This document shows, piece after piece, positions 61,846 to 64,000 of a DNA stretch of 64,000 nt. The position numbers were made by a program, and so were the translations under genes. Position 1 is the first letter of the stretch. Each line of letters starts with the position of its first letter. A model generated the notes under the pieces. That model was not told where the DNA came from, ran no database searches, and was given only the letters and a program-made list of their open reading frames with translations. Location of the stretch: contig JAEWUC010000008.1 of assembly GCA_023397505.1 (NCBI GenBank), positions 62,001 through 126,000 on the forward strand, given 5' to 3'. This DNA is from Bacteroidota bacterium. GTDB lineage: Bacteria > Bacteroidota > Ignavibacteria > Ignavibacteriales > Melioribacteraceae.

Positions 61846-62675
61846 TTTTTTCTTTGATTGGTAAAAACAAATTGCTTGGATTCTTCTGCGCGGTTTTAGT
61901 TTTTAATTCAGCGTTGTTAGCCCAGAAAAAATCATCACCAAATTTTAAAAACGAAATGGCTTTGATAGAAGGCGGGAATTACAAGCCGCTATATTTTGAT
62001 TCTACAACGACAAACATGAAAGTAAATTCATTTTACATGGACAAATACCCGGTGACCAATGCAGACTTTTTAATATTTGTTAAACAAAATCCTAAATGGC
62101 GTAAATCGAAAGTGAAGAAAATCTTTGCTGAAAAATCATATTTGATAAATTGGAAAAGCGATTTGGAATTAGGCGGAAAGGTTTCTCCAAAAGCGCCTGT
62201 TACAAATGTTTCGTGGTTTGCCGCGAAGGATTATTGCGAGTGCCAGGGCAAAAGATTACCAACCGTAGCAGAATGGGAATACGCGGCACAAGCAAGCGAA
62301 ACGAAACCCGACGGAAAAGATGATAAGAATTATCTTCAAAAAATTTATGATTGGTATTCTACTCCAACTCCGAATGAAATATCACGTGTCGGTTCAAAAG
62401 GAAAAAATTATTGGGGCGTTTATGATTTGCACGGACTTATATGGGAATGGAATCAAGATTTTAGCAGCTCGCTTGTAACGGGAGAATCCCGCGGCAACAA
62501 CGGATTAGAAAAAAATCTTTTTTGCGGCAGCGGCTCTGTCGGTGCGAAGGATTTTAAAAATTACCCGGCATTTATGCGCTTTGCATTTAGAAGCAGCTTA
62601 AAAGCAAATTATACAACAGCCAATCTCGGTTTTAGATGTGTTAAAGATTTAGAAAACAAAAGAGGTAAAAAATGA
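61842..62675 (+). CDS. nirV: NirV-like, FGE-sulfatase-fold protein
   Basis: The 277-residue protein starts with a signal peptide (SALLAQ) and has the SUMF1/FGE fold: MALIEGGNYKPLYFD, SFYMDKYPVTNADFLIFVK, TNVSWFAAKDYCECQGKRLP, TVAEWEYAAQA and the end NLGFRCVKDLE. NirV proteins of this fold are known downstream of nirK in denitrifiers, with no proven function. The two catalytic cysteines of true formylglycine-generating enzyme are not found in the matching segment (GSVGAKDFKNYPAFMRFAFR), so that activity is unlikely. It overlaps nirK by 4 bp and the SCO gene by 4 bp. Confidence 0.85.
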   Translation: MIFSLIGKNKLLGFFCAVLVFNSALLAQKKSSPNFKNEMALIEGGNYKPLYFDSTTTNMKVNSFYMDKYPVTNADFLIFVKQNPKWRKSKVKKIFAEKSYLINWKSDLELGGKVSPKAPVTNVSWFAAKDYCECQGKRLPTVAEWEYAAQASETKPDGKDDKNYLQKIYDWYSTPTPNEISRVGSKGKNYWGVYDLHGLIWEWNQDFSSSLVTGESRGNNGLEKNLFCGSGSVGAKDFKNYPAFMRFAFRSSLKANYTTANLGFRCVKDLENKRGKK

Positions 62676-63334
62676 AAAAGAACTTAATATTAATTTCTGC
62701 ACTTTTAGGATTAATGGTTTTAACGGGAGCGTACTTGATTATAGCAAGTGAAACTGATCAAGAGAAAAGATCAAATAAAGCCATGGCAAAAAATGCAGAA
62801 GAAAATAAATCATGCTGCTCATCCGAAGTGGATTCGGAGAAATCGAGTGATAATTCAATTTTTCTGCTGGAAGGAAATTGGAAAAGTGAAAGCAATAAAA
62901 ATGTAAACTGGTCATCGCTCAAGGGTACAAATTATGTTATGACTATGATTTTCACAAACTGCACATATGCTTGTCCTGTAATTGTTAACGATATGAAAAA
63001 AGTAGAAGCTCAATTATCAAACAAAGAATTAAAGAAAGTTAAATTCTTGCTTGTTTCGATGGATCCTGAAAGAGATACACCGGAGGCGCTTTTAAAATTC
63101 GCAAAACAGTATGACATTGATTTAAATAGATGGCAGCTTTTAACATCCAACGAAAGCAATGTAAGCGAAGTTGCTGCCGTTCTCGGATTAAAGTATAAAA
63201 AGGAAACGGACGGAAGCTATTCTCATTCAAACATAATTACGGTTCTGAACAAAGATGGAGAAATCAATTTTCAGCATTTCGGACTTAATCAGAATATCGA
63301 CGATGTAGTTGGGGCAATTAAAAAATTAAACTGA
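62672..63334 (+). CDS. SCO1/SenC-family copper chaperone
   Basis: The 220-residue protein has one membrane anchor (about 5-24) and a thioredoxin-like domain with the copper motif FTNCTYACPVIV (Cys97, Cys101) and the third ligand His185 (GSYSHSNIITVL). SMDPERDTPEALLKFA is the usual SCO segment. SCO proteins deliver Cu+ to copper enzymes, classically the CuA site of cytochrome oxidase. Translation-coupled to nirV and nirK, it may load NirK. A CC pair near residue 48 is extra. Confidence 0.93.
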   Translation: MKKNLILISALLGLMVLTGAYLIIASETDQEKRSNKAMAKNAEENKSCCSSEVDSEKSSDNSIFLLEGNWKSESNKNVNWSSLKGTNYVMTMIFTNCTYACPVIVNDMKKVEAQLSNKELKKVKFLLVSMDPERDTPEALLKFAKQYDIDLNRWQLLTSNESNVSEVAAVLGLKYKKETDGSYSHSNIITVLNKDGEINFQHFGLNQNIDDVVGAIKKLN

Positions 63335-63346
63335 AAGGGTAGTAAA

Positions 63347-64000
63347 ATGAATACAAATACAAACACTGCACAAACCGACTCGCTGGAGTCCATGATAATA
63401 AAAGATATAGTCGTTCAAAATTTTAAAGCGGCTAATATTATGGAAAAATATGGAATAGATTTTTGCTGCAAAGGAAAGCGCCCGTTAAATGAAGCGCTGG
63501 CCGAGAAGAAAATTAATCCGAAATTATTTATCGAAGAGTTGAATAGCACAATAGAAAACTCTCAATCAGTAGATGAAAAATTTGAAAAATGGGATTTAAC
63601 TTTTCTTGCAAACTATATTGTGAACAATCACCATACATATTTGCGCGAATCGATTCCAACAATAATTGCGCACCTTGAAAAGATTAATTCTAAACACGGG
63701 AAAAAATATCCGTACTTACAAAACGTACTCAACGAATTCGGAATTCTTGCAGAAGAGTTAGTCAGTCACATGCAAAAGGAAGAAAAAATACTTTTTCCCA
63801 TTATTAGATATTTAGAAGACTCAAAGCGCTTTAACGAAAAACCGAAGACGGGCGGCTACGGAACAATTAGGGGACCAATAAATAAAATGGAACAAGAACA
63901 TTCTTCGGCAGGCAACGGGCTTGAGAACATTCGAGTACTCACAAATAATTTTTCTCTGCCGGAAGATGCATGTACAACATTTAGAATTGCATTTCAGGAA
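63347..64000 (+). CDS. scdA: RIC/ScdA-type iron-sulfur cluster repair protein, partial
   Basis: Reading from the ATG at 63347 gives 218 codons open to the window end, so it is almost complete (the family is about 220-250). The N-terminal ScdA domain has GIDFCCKGKRPLNEAL (Cys40, Cys41). The hemerythrin-like di-iron domain has NHHTYLRESIP (His95), HMQKEEKILFP (His141, Glu145) and EQEHSSAG (His185). RIC proteins repair clusters damaged by NO or oxidants and are often induced by NO. Its place 12 bp after the SCO gene fits protection from the NO made by NirK. Confidence 0.93.
   Translation, partial: MNTNTNTAQTDSLESMIIKDIVVQNFKAANIMEKYGIDFCCKGKRPLNEALAEKKINPKLFIEELNSTIENSQSVDEKFEKWDLTFLANYIVNNHHTYLRESIPTIIAHLEKINSKHGKKYPYLQNVLNEFGILAEELVSHMQKEEKILFPIIRYLEDSKRFNEKPKTGGYGTIRGPINKMEQEHSSAGNGLENIRVLTNNFSLPEDACTTFRIAFQE

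Overview
The window is an AT-rich chromosomal segment from a member of the Bacteroidota/Chlorobi (FCB) group, most likely of the Ignavibacteria type. The main evidence is two secreted peptidases ending in type IX secretion (T9SS) sorting domains with the motif YPNPFNPET. A TonB-dependent receptor with a carboxypeptidase-like N-terminal domain, an AniA-type lipoprotein nitrite reductase and short TAnnTTTG promoter-like words agree with this. I see no insertion sequence, CRISPR array, rRNA or tRNA gene. The species cannot be named from sequence alone.

Layout. 1-8.2 kb: a partial amidohydrolase, a DMT-family exporter, a GNAT-like protein, an alpha/beta hydrolase, truA, a frameshifted HIT-like gene and an overlapping folate operon (pabB-pabC-zinc ribbon-lipid kinase). 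8.3-15.9 kb: an aryl-acid module made of aminotransferase, ACT protein, paaK, iorA, iorB and an ADP-forming acyl-CoA synthetase. It can turn aromatic amino acids into arylacetyl-CoA and ATP. 16.2-20.9 kb: a tripartite MacAB-TolC-type exporter. 21-29.5 kb: glgA, a TonB-dependent receptor, a Cache/PAS histidine kinase and a metallophosphoesterase. 29.5-38.2 kb: a minus-strand run of secreted peptidases (M64, S8, two M1 paralogues) and one small unknown secreted protein.

38.4-48.6 kb holds the replication-origin gene order gyrA, an MgtE-like gene, gyrB, a DUF721 (DciA-like) gene, recF, dnaN and dnaA, all on the minus strand. DnaA-box-like words lie on both sides of dnaA, so oriC is probably here and possibly bipartite. 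48.6-54.5 kb is housekeeping and membrane genes: asparaginase, an HEGGH membrane protein, an NhaD-like antiporter, mscL, a feruloyl-esterase-like hydrolase and a zinc-ribbon protein.

54.6-64 kb is a nitrogen-oxide island. Leftward: a NapH-like ferredoxin membrane protein, nrfH, nrfA and a porin, which together reduce nitrite to ammonium. Rightward: a ferredoxin-type protein, then a NirK-cytochrome c fusion, nirV, a SCO copper chaperone and a RIC-type iron-sulfur repair protein, which produce and cope with NO. The most interesting signal is here. The three promoters of this island share one layout: a -10-like hexamer, exactly four bases, then the dyad (A)CAGA-N8-TCTGTTWA over the predicted transcription start. 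This looks like a common operator for a regulator that is not encoded in the window.
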